64,000 bases of DNA from positions 36,952,001 to 37,016,000 of the forward strand of contig OX419757.1 of NCBI GenBank assembly GCA_948567375.1, read 5' to 3'. Made by a program: the position numbers and the translations under genes. Origin of the DNA: Lunularia cruciata (lineage: Eukaryota; Streptophyta; Marchantiopsida; Lunulariales; Lunulariaceae). Every line of letters begins with the position of its first letter. The first letter of the stretch is position 1. The notes under the pieces were generated by a model. The model was not told the DNA's origin and did no database searches. It saw only the letters and a program-made list of their open reading frames with translations. This document shows, in pieces, positions 24,820-36,805 of the stretch.

Positions 24820-25120
24820 TTTAAAACTATGGAGTTTATAGATGAGTTAGTAGATGTAACGAAGCAGCATATAGACCAAATTAGCCAAGAACTAGAAGAA
24901 TATTCTAAAAGCATCTAGGAAGCTTCTTGGGAAGCTTCCCATCTAACTTAGCTTGCATGCCAAGTAAGTGACTTCTACAAGAAAGCTTCTTGGGAAGTTT
25001 CTCAACTAGCTTAGCTTGCATACCAAGTAGACGGCTTCTAGAGGGAAGCTTCCCGGTTAGCTTAGCTTGCACTCTAAGAAGGCGGCTTTTAGGAAGCTTT
25101 TTGAGAAGCCCCTCAAGAGC
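24820..25120 (+). repeat. E1 5' LTR, left part
   Basis: It aligns with the start of the E4 LTR (38628 onward) and shows the same GAAGCTTC-rich repeats. It is broken at 25120 by insertion of E2. The five bases AGAGC at 25116-25120 are repeated at 31073-31077, and the LTR then resumes. Confidence 0.85.
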
Positions 25121-25468
25121 TAGAAAAGACCAAGACCAAGGAGAGAAATAGGAGAATGGAAGATCACATAGTAACACTTGAATGTGAGTAAACTCCAAAT
25201 GCCTAGCATGAGCTTTGGTTCTAGTATTTATAGGGAGCATACAAGGCTCTTGAGAAGCTTCTCAAGAAGCTTCCTTCTAGAAGTTGTCTACTTGGCTTGC
25301 AAGCTAAGGTAGCTAGAAGCTTCTTGAAGCTACTTACTTGGAGCAAAGCTAGTTGGGAAGCTTCCCGAGAAGTTTCCTAGATACTTTTGGAATATTCTAG
25401 GCTGATTTGGACTATTCACTACTTAGTTAGCCCTAACTAACTTTGTTGCTAAACTCCATATTGTTACA
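25121..25468 (-). repeat. E2 3' LTR
   Basis: On the plus strand it starts TAGAAAAGACC (from TGTAAAAGACC) and ends CCATATTGTTACA. A polypurine-tract complement, TATTCCCCC, follows at 25469. Confidence 0.88.
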
Positions 25469-25503
25469 TATTCCCCCATTGCTAGTTGGTGATATCTTTG
25501 TCA

Positions 25504-28500
25504 TCATTGAAGTGTCAAACTCCTAGATGGCCGTTTGTGCATTTTGGAGATAAGAAAGAGGTTCCCATATGGCATCATGAAGAGAATACCCTTTCCAAAG
25601 AACCTTGTACTCCGTATGTGGTTGGCAACCTTGTTGAATGTGGCAATGCACAAGGATACAATCAACTTCATATTCATTATGATCATTGATTGGGATGGGA
25701 GGAGCAAGAGGTTGGATACAAGAGGAAAAAGAAGATGGATTAGGGACAAAGGGTTTCAACTTAGAAATATGAAAGATAGGGTGGAGGCGCATATGACAAG
25801 GCAAGGCAAGGCAAGGCAAGTCAATAAGCAATAGGAGAAATGAGTTGTGTGACCTCAAAGGGTCCTATCCAATTAGGAGCAAGTTTATGGACTTGGGTAT
25901 CAAGTGGGAGGGGTAGGTTACTAGACAAGAGCATGAATTTATCACCAACATGAAAGGTGGGATCATGATGATGGTTGTTTGCATATTGTTTTTGACAATT
26001 TTGGGCAACAAGGAGGTGAGATTTGGCTTATTGGAAGGATTGAGATACGGTGGTCAAGAAGGTTGAAGTAGGAGGTGCATGAGATGAAGGAGGAGTAAGA
26101 AGGGAATTTGGAACAAATGGATCTTGGCCAAAATTGAGGAAGAAAGGAGAGAATCCAGTGCTTGCATGTTTGGAATTATTGTATGCAAACTTTGCAGTTG
26201 CAAGCTATTCATCCTAATTGGTATGGTGAAAATTGACAAGGGCATGAAGCATTTCCTCTAAGGTGCAATTTGTGCATTTATTTTGTCTATCAGTTTGAGG
26301 ATGATAGGCCATGGACAAAGCAAACTTGGTGTCGAGTATTTGGAAGAGTGATTGCCAAAACTTTCTAGTGAAACAAGGATCATGGTGAAAGATGAGTACA
26401 TGTGACATCCCATGATGCTTGAATACATTGTCAAAGTAAATTTGTGCTAAGGTTTGAGCATCCATGATATCAAAGGTTGTTGCCAAATAGATTTGCTTAC
26501 AAAGCTTATCTACAAACATCACAATGGATATAACAATCTGGAATTTAGCAATGAAGTTAGTAGGGCTAACAAGGTAGAAAATAAGACAAATTAGCCAAGA
26601 ATATTCCAAAGTATCCAAGAAACTTCCTGACTAGTTTAGCTTGCACTCCAAGTAGGTAGTTTCTAGAAGGAAGCTTCTAGAAGCTTCCAACTAACTTAGC
26701 TTGCATGCCAAGTAAGCAACTCCTAAAAGGAAGCTTCTTGAGAAGCTTCCCAATTAACTTGGCTTGCACTCCAAGAAAGCGGCTAAAGGAAGCTTCTTGA
26801 GAAGCTTCTCAAGAGCCTTGTTTGATCCTTATAAATAAAAGAGCCAAAGCTCATGCTAGGCATTTGGAGTTTTCCCATATTCAAGTGTCCCAATGTGAGT
26901 TTCCATTCTCCTATTTCTCTCCTTGGTCTTGGTCTTTTACAATGGATGTGTGTATCTTGCTTTGTCTTGGGTAAGGATGTGATGAGATCTAAGCTCATAT
27001 GTTCCTTATGAGTAGATGGAATGGGGAGTGGTTGAAGGAGTCCACTCGGTTTCTGGTTATTGGCCTTGTTGCATTGGCAACTCTCACATGATTGGACAAA
27101 CTCCCAAATATCTCGTGCCATGTTGGGCCACCACCATTTGCATTGGAGGGTACCCAAGGTCTTGTCCACACCCATGTGAACAACAATTTGTAAATCATGG
27201 GCTTCTTGAAGGTGCACAAGTTGGAGATCACCTTTGGCTGGAACATAGATCTGGTCCTCATGGAATAGAAGGCCTTCCTTGTAGGAGAAGGTATTGTACT
27301 CCTTCTTGTATGTTGCAAGGTGACCTTGTACCATCTGAAAGAAAGGATCTTATTGTAGAGTTGTTTGAAACTCAATTTGGACTTTGGAGTCAATGGATAT
27401 TGTTGTAATTGCCATTATGATGAGAGGAAGAGACTTCAAATCAGGTTTTGTTGTGATAGGGCATCAAGGATGACATAGAACTGACCAGGTTTGTACCCAA
27501 GTTTGATGTTAAACAACTATAGTTGTTCCTCCCATTGATGATGACGACTCTTCATGTGTTCCAAATGTAATGTTCACAACAAGGGCTTGTGATCAGTTTG
27601 CATGATCACTTGTTTCCCCAAGAGATAATGCCTCCATACCTTGGTGGCATGTACCATCACTTGTTGTTCTTGATCCTGAGCAAAGTAATTCCTTTTTGCT
27701 ATATTTAGTCTGCAAGATACAAAGGCAATGGGATGCAATCCATCTATGAATTCTTGTTGCCACACAACTCCAATTGCAAAGTTAGAAGCATCAAAATTAA
27801 CCACACATGGTAGTTGAGGATCATATGGTTGAAGAATGGGTCTTGAAGACACCATATGTTTCAGCTTCTAGAATGATTTTTTGTGCTTGTTGGTCCATTG
27901 AAAGCTCAAGTTCTTCCCCAAAAGATCTATCAATTTTACGACCATATGAGCATAGTAGTGGATGAACCATTGATAAAAGCTAGCCAATCCATTAAATGCC
28001 CATACTTCAATAGCTTCTTTTGGAGTAGGCCAATCAGTGATGGCCTTGATTTTCTCCTCTTCCATCTTGATCTCCTTTGATGAGATCTTGTGATCCAAGA
28101 AGGTAACTTCCTTATGCCAAAAGGCACACTTTGACTTCTTGCGATAAAACTTCCACTGTTGTAGTCATCTTAGAACTTCTTGCACATGATTCACATGTTA
28201 TGCCTTTGTCTTGTTGTAGATTAAGATATCATCCAAGAACACTACCATATACCAATCCAAAAATCCATCTAACACCTGATGCATCTAATCCATGAAGATT
28301 GTTGGAGCATTAATGAGCCCAAAAGGCAAAACTCTCTATTCAAAATGTCCATACCTTGTGCAAAAGGCAATCTTTTGCATATCCTCCCTATTAATAAGGA
28401 TTTGCTAATAGTTGCTGCAAAGGTCCAACTTGGAAAAGTATCATGCTGTACTCAATTGATCAAGCAAGTCATCAAGGAGGCAAGGAGTATGCATTCTTCA

Positions 28501-29603
28501 TTGTTTGTTTATTGAGCCCACTATAATCAATACAAAAATGAAGTACTCTATCCTTCTTTGGAACAAATAGTACCAGTGATCCCCAAGGAGATGTACTATA
28601 TCATATGAAATCCTTCTCCAACAAGTCTGTGAGTGTTATTTTGCAACTCCTCCAACTCTTTTGGTGAGAGACGATAGATTGGTCCACTCACTGGAGTACT
28701 CCCTAGCAATATCTCAATCTTGAAGGGCATACCACAATCAAAGGGTAATCCCTTCAGTAGATCATCCAGAAACACATCTGCAAACTCTTGAACTATTTGA
28801 TCAACCATTGCTTGATGAGGCTCCTTACTCTCCTCAGATTCTCCTTGTGCAATAGGTTGATCCATACCGCCAAAACAGACTTATCTTCTTCCAAAGCTTG
28901 CTCTATAGCTGCTTCATTGACAAACTTCCCATCTAGGGAATTATCTTCCTTCAAGGTTTGCTCTATGGCTGCTTTCCTAACAAACTTCACACCTTGGGGC
29001 TTCACTTCCTTCAAAGCTTGCTCTATGGCTGCTTTCCTTACAAACTTCCCATCTTGGGACTTCTCTTCCTTCAAAGCTTGCTTTATGGCTTCTTTCTTTA
29101 CAAACTTCCCATCTTGGGACTAGCTATTCTTAGGTGTCTTACTCAAAGGTGCCAGACAACCTAATCAGAAATTCCTACCTTGGTTTTGTATTTGAATTTG
29201 TCATCGAGTCCAATCAAATTGAATCTTATGATGTTCAAGCCAAGGTACTCCTAGAATGACATCATTGTGTAGAGGTGCCTCTATAAAAATCATACACTCC
29301 AAATACTCCTTCTCAATCTTGAAGGTAATAAGATACAAGGTACAAAATGCAAAACCCTTTTTACCATCCGCCATCATCAATTTACTTCCAATTATTGGCT
29401 TGATAGGAATACTCAATTCCTTTGCTATTGCATAAATATGCAATTCTCTGAACTTCCAAAATCAACCAAAACCTACAACCATGATCAAATATCATACCTT
29501 GCAAGTGAAGCAAACTTGCATAGGTTGAGCCTTTAATCCTGTTGGAACTAATCAAGTTCTCAACATGTGGCTCAAAATCTCCTATTGGAATTTGTTGTTT
29601 CCC
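25504..29603 (-). pseudogene. E2 pol: protease, RT, RNase H, integrase, chromodomain (broken)
   Basis: From high to low coordinates: a protease fragment (29443-29201); a 20-residue tandem-repeat linker (about 29123-28870); RT pieces (28865-27868); RNase H with a DFDAS motif (27855-27574); the integrase zinc-finger region (27334-26942), with the E2-borne solo LTR inserted at 26529-26941; the catalytic core (26618-26214); and a chromodomain (25858-25523) with the EYKVLWKGY motif. Chromodomains bind modified histone tails and target integration. Numerous stops and frameshifts show the copy is dead. The in-frame stop at 26216-26214 lies at the same codon as stops in E4 and E1. Confidence 0.88.
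26529..26941 (+). repeat. Solo LTR of the chromovirus family inside E2
   Basis: A 413-bp LTR on the plus strand, opposite to its host E2. It ends GGTCTTTTACA and is flanked by a perfect ATGGA target duplication (26524-26528, 26942-26946). E2 integrase sequence continues on both sides. Confidence 0.92.
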
Positions 29604-30483
29604 TGATCAATGTACTTCATAGACTCCATCTGGACAATTTGTTGAGGTCACCCATTCTTAAGTGGACATTCAACAATGCAATGTCCAACTTGGTGACAAT
29701 AAAAATAACCACCATTTTGTCACAATCTTTCTTTATCCATTGTACCAAGTAGTCTCTGTTGGACAACATCAATCTCCATTGTGCCGGGTCTTCCACCCAT
29801 TTGTAGTGTATTGGTAGGTTTTGTGTAGGTCAAGGTCAAGACCAAGTTGTCACAACCAAGGAATCAAAGCGCCCAACCAACTGCATGGCTTCTTCCACAT
29901 TTTGTGGCTCTTGCATGGTCACCTCTAATTTGGTTTGTGACTTCAGGCCCCTCACAAATTGTTCCAGAACTTCACCTTCTTGTATATCTAGAATGTGCAT
30001 GATGCTATTCTGGAATTGCATGATGTAGCTCCTTACAAAGCCAATCTACTTCAACTCCACCAACTTATCTTGTGCGGCTTGTGTGGCATTTATAGCTTGA
30101 AATTGACAAAGTATTGTATTCTTGAATTTTGCCCATGTAAAGATTGGTGCAATAATTTTTTGTTTAGCTCGCTCCACTTAGAATTGCCACCAAATTTTTG
30201 CCATGCCATCCAATTGGCTAGAAGCCAAGAGAATCTGTTTCCGTTCATCTTGAAGATTGGTGGCTTCAAAGTAATATTTGTAATCAAACACAAAATTCTC
30301 CATTGTGCTTAAGAGATTCTTACCTTCAAACACCTTGGGTTTTGGAAATTGGATTTGATCTTCTCCATCTTGAATTGGTGCTCTCTTTACATGTTTTTGT
30401 TGATGGTTTTGTTCATCCAATAATCAAGTAATGTGCTCGATTTGTTGTTGCATAGCAATGATAATGTTGGGTATTGCCGCCAT
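29582..30483 (-). pseudogene. E2 gag (broken)
   Basis: The frame starts ATGGCGGCAAT at 30483, the same start as E4 gag. It covers the gag pieces 30420-30178 and 30021-29836 and a zinc-knuckle region near 29700. It stops with TAG at 29584-29582, the same codon as E4. Several internal stops are present. The G-GGA-AAC heptamer lies 12 bases before the stop. Confidence 0.82.
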
Positions 30484-30760
30484 GGCTACTTCTTTATCCC
30501 AATTTATCTAATTTATTAACACATAGATGCAGCATGTCCACCGTTCTCCATAAGTTACAATCAAAAGTATCAAGGGTTCCTCAAACAAGGTGATCGTATG
30601 CAAAAAAATCCTACCCAAAGCATGAGGTGATGAATTGTGTGAAACAATGCTTGGGTAATACTTGGATACAAAAATCCTAATGGTTTGGTAGAGATGGATT
30701 TGGTAGTCCATAAATTCTATCCATCTCATTCATGCTCTCATTCATTCTTTTACATTCCAA

Positions 30761-31072
30761 TGTAAAAGACCAAGACCAAGGAAAGAATTAGGAATTTGGA
30801 AGATCACATGGTGATACTTGAATGTGGGTAAACTCCAAATGCCTAGCATGAGCTTTGGTTTTGGTATTTATAGGGAAGGAGCATACAAGGCTCTTGAGAA
30901 GCTTCTCAAGAAGCTTTCTTCTAGAAGTTGCCTACTTGGCTTGCAAGCTAAGCTAATTGGGAAGCTTCCCAAGAAGCTTCCTAGATACTTCTAGAATATT
31001 TTAAGCTAATTTGGCCTATTCACTACTTCATTAGCCCTAACTAACTTTGTTGCTAAAATCCATATTGTTACA
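30761..31072 (-). repeat. E2 5' LTR (312 bp)
   Basis: It starts TGTAAAAGACC on the plus strand and ends CATATTGTTACA. It is about 110 bp shorter than the E4 LTR and has fewer GAAGCTTC repeat units. A decayed primer-binding site lies just to its left. Confidence 0.88.
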
Positions 31073-31077
31073 AGAGC

Positions 31078-31208
31078 CTTTTATGTTCACTATAAATACC
31101 AAAGCCTAAGCTTATTCTAGGCATTTGGAGTTTCTCTCATTGAAGAGTCCCATTGTTATCTTTCACTTTGATCTTCTATTCTTCTATTTCTCTCCTAGGT
31201 CTTTTACA
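31078..31208 (+). repeat. E1 5' LTR, right part
   Basis: E1 LTR sequence resumes after E2 with ATAAATACC (TATA region) and ends GGTCTTTTACA. A decayed initiator-Met-type primer-binding site (TTGATATTAAGTAGG) follows. Confidence 0.85.
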
Positions 31209-32790
31209 TTGATATTAAGTAGGAATGGGATGGATGGATTGATGGATTACCAAATCCATTTCCCTTAAACCATTGGGATTTTTATGTCCATGTGCTACCC
31301 AAGCATCATTTCACGTAGTTCATCATCTCATGCTTTGGGCATAATTTTTTGAATATGATTACCTTGTATGATGAAGCCTTGAGACTTCCAATTGTAACTT
31401 ACAAAGAATAGTGGGTGTGTTGTATCTTCTTGTTAACTTTGATAATTATAGGTAGTTTGATAGAGTAATAGCCATGCTGCAAATACCCAAAATTATCATT
31501 GATATGAAAAAAAAAGTTTGAGCACTTTACTCAATTGTTGGAAGATAGCGACCATCAATAACAAGAGCACATAGAGAGGGAACCATTTTGAGAAGGAGAA
31601 GAGAAAATTTGATTTCCAAAGCCCAAGGTATTTGAAGGCAAAAATCTCCAAGGCACAATGGATAATTTTGTATTTGATTGCTAAAGTTATTTTGAAGCTA
31701 CAAATCTTCAAGATAAACAAAGACAAATTCTCTTAGCTTTAAGCCAAATGGATTGAGTGGCAAAACTATGGTAGTGATTGCAAGTAGAGCAAGCTGGATG
31801 ACATTTTTTTGTGCTAATATCAACATGAGAAGAATTCAAGAGCATAATAACTAGGAGATTCCAAGCTATAAATGTTGCACAAATTTCACAAGATACATTG
31901 GCAAATTTGAAACAGATTGGTTCTATGAGAATCAACATCACTCAATTCTATAACACCAAAGGTAATGCAAATTCCAAATATACTAGAAGGTGAAGCTCTA
32001 GATTGATTTATGAGGGGCTTGAAGTCACATACCAATTAGAAGTGACCATACAAGAGCCCAAAAACTTGGAGGAAGCCATGCAATTGGCTAAGCATTTTAA
32101 TTCCTTGGTTATGACAACTTGGTCTTGATCTTCACAAAACCTACCAACACACTACACATGAGTGGAGTAGCTAGCACTAATGGAGATTGATGTCATCCAA
32201 TAGAGATTACTTAGCATTATAGATAGAGAAAGAATGTGACAAAATGATGTTTGTTTTTATTGTTGCAAAATTGGACATCACATTGTTGAATGTCCACTCA
32301 AGAATAGACTACCCCAAAAAATTGCCCAAATGGAGTTCATGGAGCATGATGATTAAGGAAACAAAGAATCCCAAAAGGAGAATTTGAGCCACCTACTAAG
32401 AACTTGATTAGTTCCAATGGGATTGAAACCTCAACCTATGCAAGTTTACTTCACTTGCAAGATATAATATCTGATTGTAGTAAGATTTTAGTTGATTTTG
32501 GAAGTTTGAAGAACTACATGTCCTTGAAATTAACAAAGGAATTAGATTTTATTATCAAGCCAATAATTAGAAGTAGATTGATGATGGTGGATGGTAGAAA
32601 GTGTTCTAGATTTTGTACTTAGCATCTTGTTATATTCAAGATTGGAAAGGAGTATTTGGAGTGCATGAGGTTTGTAGTGGTACCTCTACACTATGATACC
32701 ATTCTAGATTTATCTTGGCTTGAATGTCATAAGGTTCATTGGACCCAATGAAAAATTCAAATACAACATCAAGATATAAATTATTGATTA
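31209..32790 (+). pseudogene. E1 gag and protease remnants
   Basis: Nucleotide similarity to E4 39051-40650 runs throughout. Gag remnants lie at about 31480-32350, including a zinc-knuckle-like region near 32260. The protease start is at 32404-32622, with a LVDFGS sequence where E4 has the active LVDSGS. Many stops are present. The copy is interrupted at the TA at 32789-32790 by the pogo-like transposon and resumes at 35427. Confidence 0.85.
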
Positions 32791-33095
32791 CAGAGTAAAA
32801 CCTCCAAATAGTCCCACCCCGTACCAGTAACATCCTCTCGTTAGTGACCAAGAACCCTAGAACAATTAGTCTAGACCCAGTAAATATGCCCAATAATAAC
32901 AGTACGTCACAATTGTGCAATAGTGACATGATGGTGCTAATAGTGACAATTCTATAGTGTAAATATGGAGGTAACCTATCCTATCTATATTTCAAGATCG
33001 CTATTGTGGGTTTTGTGAAGGGGGAATGTGGCAACAAATTAATGTGGCATCTTTATTAAACTTCAAATCCACATAGTTCTCTCCATTGACTAAGG

Positions 33096-34860
33096 TTATA
33101 CTGGTTGGTCCAAGGTAAAATACATTGATAACACGGATTGTTTCAGCAATATATTTTTCTCAACTTTTTGTTGATGAATCAATAGCCGACAAGCTTTTTG
33201 AAGGTTAGAAAGCAGTTTGCTTTGAAGTTCTAGAGATAGCAATGATTTGAGAGAGAGAAAGTTGATTAAATCAGTGATGGCCTGATTTGCTTGCTCAATG
33301 CTTATCAAAGGTGGGATCTTCTGAGCATCATTGTCATCAATATTTCTGGAATTCTGCATTAGGTTGTGTTGTTCAAGAACAGACTGGACAATGTTTTCAT
33401 TGTCAACCTCATCGTCACTAGTAGCATCAAGTGCATCCATTTTAATGAGTTCTTCAGCAACATGTTCAAAATTTTTGTCATCAAGACCCAATGATGCTGA
33501 GAAAGATTCCTCCAGTCAAATTTCTCTTGGCATTATCACTAAATCATTGACAACTTGATTGGAGCTAGGTGCTGAGTGATCAATATACTGATTGGCAATG
33601 ACGTTTGCAACAATAGGGAGACAATTTGCTTTGATAAAACACCGTTGAATACTGTTCTCTTTGATACCATCTGATGCTGATTTGACCCAACTAAGCATGT
33701 TGCGCAAGTGCGTGTGGTTGTTAGAAATAGAGAAGCAGGTGCACGTTCACTAGTTTGCCAAATTTCATACTCAAAAAGAAGATGGTTCAATTGGGCACGA
33801 CAAAAGCATGCTTTGAAAGAGCGAATGACACCTTGATCAAGAGGTTGACAATCACTAATAGCATTGGGTAGGAAGAAAATGATGCATAGGTTCTGATACT
33901 TGAAGAGCCTTTCTTGTGAGCCCGTTGGATCAAAAATTTCAGCCGCACAAACATGTGATGAATAGTTATTCTAGAGGATATAGAAGATGCTGTTGCACTG
34001 CTTGGCAATTTTGTTGTATGTGTGCAGCAAGTGCATATATGAGGATGTGTCTTGCCATGCTTTGGCTTGGTGGTTGTAGATAATACCAAACACCTTACTT
34101 ATATCTGGAATATTCTTCAAAGCACATAAATGTGCGCTCTTCGTAATAACCTGAGTGCAAAACTTCTCGCCTGAAGCACTAACTTCGAGATTCACTGTGA
34201 TTTGTTCTTTGCTGCACTTGACACCATGACCATCCGTATTGACTGTGCAGAATGATCTTGATGATGTGGTGCGATGTTGTAGAGCTAACTCATCAATGTT
34301 GATAATGCATTCAAGAGGGACATCATTCAACATTTCACGAATTCATGCAAATGCTTCTCAACTTGTATCGGATTGAGACTGTTGTGTTCTCCACACTTCT
34401 TCTTGCTAGTTGTCAAGACACGATTCAAATACTTCTTGAGCCATCCTTTTGAGGCAAAAAATACCTACAGAGCAACTACGTCTGATGGTTTCAAACATTC
34501 GGTGAAGTCCTCCAAGATCTTGTCTCTGAAAAATAAAGCCTTATTTGTGAGCACCTCACCAGTCACATTCAGCGTGGGTGCATCAATCTCAATGCACATA
34601 TGCCATTGATGCACCATATTGGTACGTAGTTGCATTTGAGTTGATGTCAAAACTTTTTTCTACCCAATTTGATGTGAATCATATGCCACCTGCTTAATGA
34701 GTTCCCTCTCTTTCTAGATTTTCGTCACAATTGGATGCACCATAACAAAATGCGATGCCGCTTGTTCATGGGTGGCTCCAGGTTGATTGAGAAAATTGAT
34801 AACCTCTAACTTCATCATCACGTCCAAACGCCTATGCTTCTTGACATTAACCAACATGCA
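33096..34860 (-). pseudogene. pogo-like transposase (broken)
   Basis: From right to left: a psq-type helix-turn-helix start (about 34850-34740), a CENP-B-like segment with ASKGWLKKY near 34450, and a DDE-type nuclease core. The core shows NIDELALQHR (first catalytic Asp, about 34290), GVKCSKEQITVNL (about 34215), KSAHLCALKNIPDI, and CQPLDQGVI (third acidic residue, about 33850). An acidic C-terminal piece follows (33491-33096). The frame has several stops, one of them (TAG, about 33972) at the place where the second catalytic Asp of the xxDN motif is expected. This transposase would bind its own terminal repeats and cut and paste the element; this copy cannot be active. Confidence 0.85.
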
Positions 34861-34870
34861 TGTAGATAAT

Positions 34871-35340
34871 CAAATTCAAATTCAGCAATACAGTAGCCCC
34901 AACACCACTCACAGCGTGATCAAAAGGAAAAATCAAATTCAAATTCAGCAATATAGTAACCCCTACACCATTCACCATGCGTCAAAAGGAAAAATAGCGA
35001 GAGTGGGAAAAATGTGTGTGGGTCGGGCACCCAAGTTCCAGAATGCTCAAGAATGTAGAGAATCACACAAAAGAATAGCGAGAGTGGGAAAAAGGTGTGT
35101 AGGTTGGGCACCCAAGTTCCAGAATACTCAAGAACTCTGAGACTCATGCGGATAAATAGCCAGAGTGGGAAAAAGGTGTGTAGGCCGGGCATCCAAGTTC
35201 CAGACTCAAGAACTTTCTAGCACCCAAGTTCTTGAATCATGCGGATAAGTAGCGAGAGTGGGAAAAAGATGTGTAGATAAGGCACCTTTGTTCCAGAACA
35301 TTCAATATCATTGAGACTCATGCGGGAAAGAGGCTACGCA
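34871..35340. repeat. Subterminal tandem repeats of the pogo-like element
   Basis: A 63-bp repeat starts at 34871 and 34934 (CAAATTCAAATTCAGCAATA). A second array with period 81 and then 93 bp starts at 34995, 35076, 35157 and 35250 (TAG.GAGAGTGGGAAAAA). Both lie between the transposase start and the right inverted repeat. Confidence 0.92.
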
Positions 35341-35426
35341 CTTTCCTCTGGCTAGTGATAACCTCTCAATAGTGACATCGATAGCCAATACAAATGTATG
35401 TCACTATTGGGAGGTTTTACTCTATA

Positions 35427-36252
35427 GGTTGTTTGGCACCTTTGAGTAAGACACCTAAGAATAGTAAATCTCAAGATGGGAAGTTTGTTAGTAAAGCAAC
35501 CATAGAGCAAGCATTGGAGGAAGATAAACTATTTGTGATGTGAATCAAGCTGATTATTCATGGAGAATATGATGAAGGTTAGAAGCCTCATCAAGTGATG
35601 GTTGATCAAATAGTTCAAGAGTGTGCATATGTGTTTCACGATGATTTGTCGAAGGGATTACCCTCCAATCGTGGTATGCCTTTCAAGATTGAATTATTGC
35701 TAAGAAATACTCCAATGAGTAGATCAATCTATCAGCTCTCACCAAAGGAGTTGGATGATCTTTGAATAACATTGACAAAGTTGTTGGAGAAGGTTTCATA
35801 TGACATGATATATCTACTTGGGAAGCATCAATACTATTTGTTTCAAAGGATTGAAGACTTTGCTTCTATATTGATTACCATGGTCTCAATAAACAAACAC
35901 GTACCCATTGCCTCAAATTGATGACTTGCTCAATCAATTGAAAGGAGAATGGAACTTCTCCAAGTTGGATCTTTGAAGCAACTATTGGTAGATTCTCATT
36001 GATAGAAAAGATATGCAAAAGACTACCTTTTGCACAAGGTATAGGCATTTTGAATATAGAGTTCTACCTTTTGGGCTCACTAAAGCTCTAGTAGTCTTCA
36101 TGGATTAGATGCATTGAGTGTTGGATGGGCTATTAGATCAATGCATGGTGGTGTTCTTGGATGAAATTATAATTTATAGTGGTAGTATTCTTGGATGATT
36201 TTTAATCAAGATTTTTCAAGATGGAGGCAAAATATGCAAATCACATGCAAGA
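35427..36252 (+). pseudogene. E1 linker and reverse transcriptase fragment
   Basis: It resumes E1 exactly where the pogo element ended and aligns to E4 40640-41590. One copy of the 60-bp linker repeat is present (about 35475), followed by RT up to the LDDI region (about 36165). Multiple stops are present. It is interrupted at 36252 by E3 and resumes at 53980. Confidence 0.88.
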
Positions 36253-36688
36253 TGTAAAAGACCAAGACCGAGGAGAGAAGTAGGAGAATGGAAGATCATA
36301 TTGGAACACTTGAATGTAGATAAACTCTGAATGCCTAGCATGAGCTTTTGCTCTGGTATTTATAGGGAGCATATAAGGCTCTTGAGAAGCATATTTATAG
36401 AGAGCATACAAAGCCTCTCAAGAAGCTTCTTTGAGCTACTTTCTTGGAGTGCAAGCCAAGTTAATCAAGAAGCTTCTCAAGAAGCTTCCTTCTAGAAGCC
36501 GTCTACTTGGCTTGCAAGCTAAGCTAGTTGGAAGCTTCTAGAAGCTATTTATTTAGGGTGCAAGCTAAGATAACTAAGAAGCTTCCCAAGAAGCTTCCTA
36601 GATACTTCTACAATATTCTAGGCTAATTTGGCCTATTTGTACTTTGTTAGTCCTAACTAACTTCATTGCTAAACTCCATGTTGTTACA
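36253..36688 (-). repeat. E3 3' LTR
   Basis: It starts TGTAAAAGACC on the plus strand and ends CCATGTTGTTACA. A polypurine-tract complement, TATTTCCCC, follows. Confidence 0.9.
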
Positions 36689-36805
36689 TATTTCCCCAGT
36701 ACTAGTTAGTTGTTGCAATTGAAGTTTCAAACTTCTGGATGGCAGTTTGTGCATTATGGAGGTGAAAAAGAGGTTCCCATGTGGTATCATGAAGGAGATA
36801 TCCTT

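Larger units (their letters stand above)
25121..31072 (-). mobile_element. E2: chromovirus copy inserted in E1 5' LTR (minus)
   Basis: It has LTRs at both ends and a perfect AGAGC target duplication (25116-25120, 31073-31077). From right to left it reads 5' LTR, primer-binding region, gag, protease, a repeat-bearing linker, RT, RNase H, integrase, chromodomain and 3' LTR. A solo LTR of the same family (26529-26941, plus) is inserted in the integrase region. The frames are broken by many stops and indels. E2 keeps the -1 frameshift heptamer described for E4, on the minus strand at 29597-29603. Confidence 0.9.
32791..35424 (-). mobile_element. pogo/Tigger-type (Tc1/mariner superfamily) DNA transposon
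   Basis: A 2634-bp element with terminal inverted repeats of about 22 bp: CAGAGTAAAACCTCCAAATA at the left, and TAGAGTAAAACCTCCCAATA when the right end is read inward. It is flanked by a TA target duplication (32789-32790, 35425-35426), and E1 sequence is continuous across it. The terminal repeat resembles the CAGT..AACCTC ends of plant Emigrant/Lemi pogo-like elements. A broken transposase lies on the minus strand and subterminal tandem repeats lie at the right end. Confidence 0.88.

Noticed and set aside
26995-27408. Overlapping open frames on both strands, about 130 codons each
   Set aside because: Shadows of the E2 integrase zinc-finger region, which is read from 27334 downward on the minus strand.
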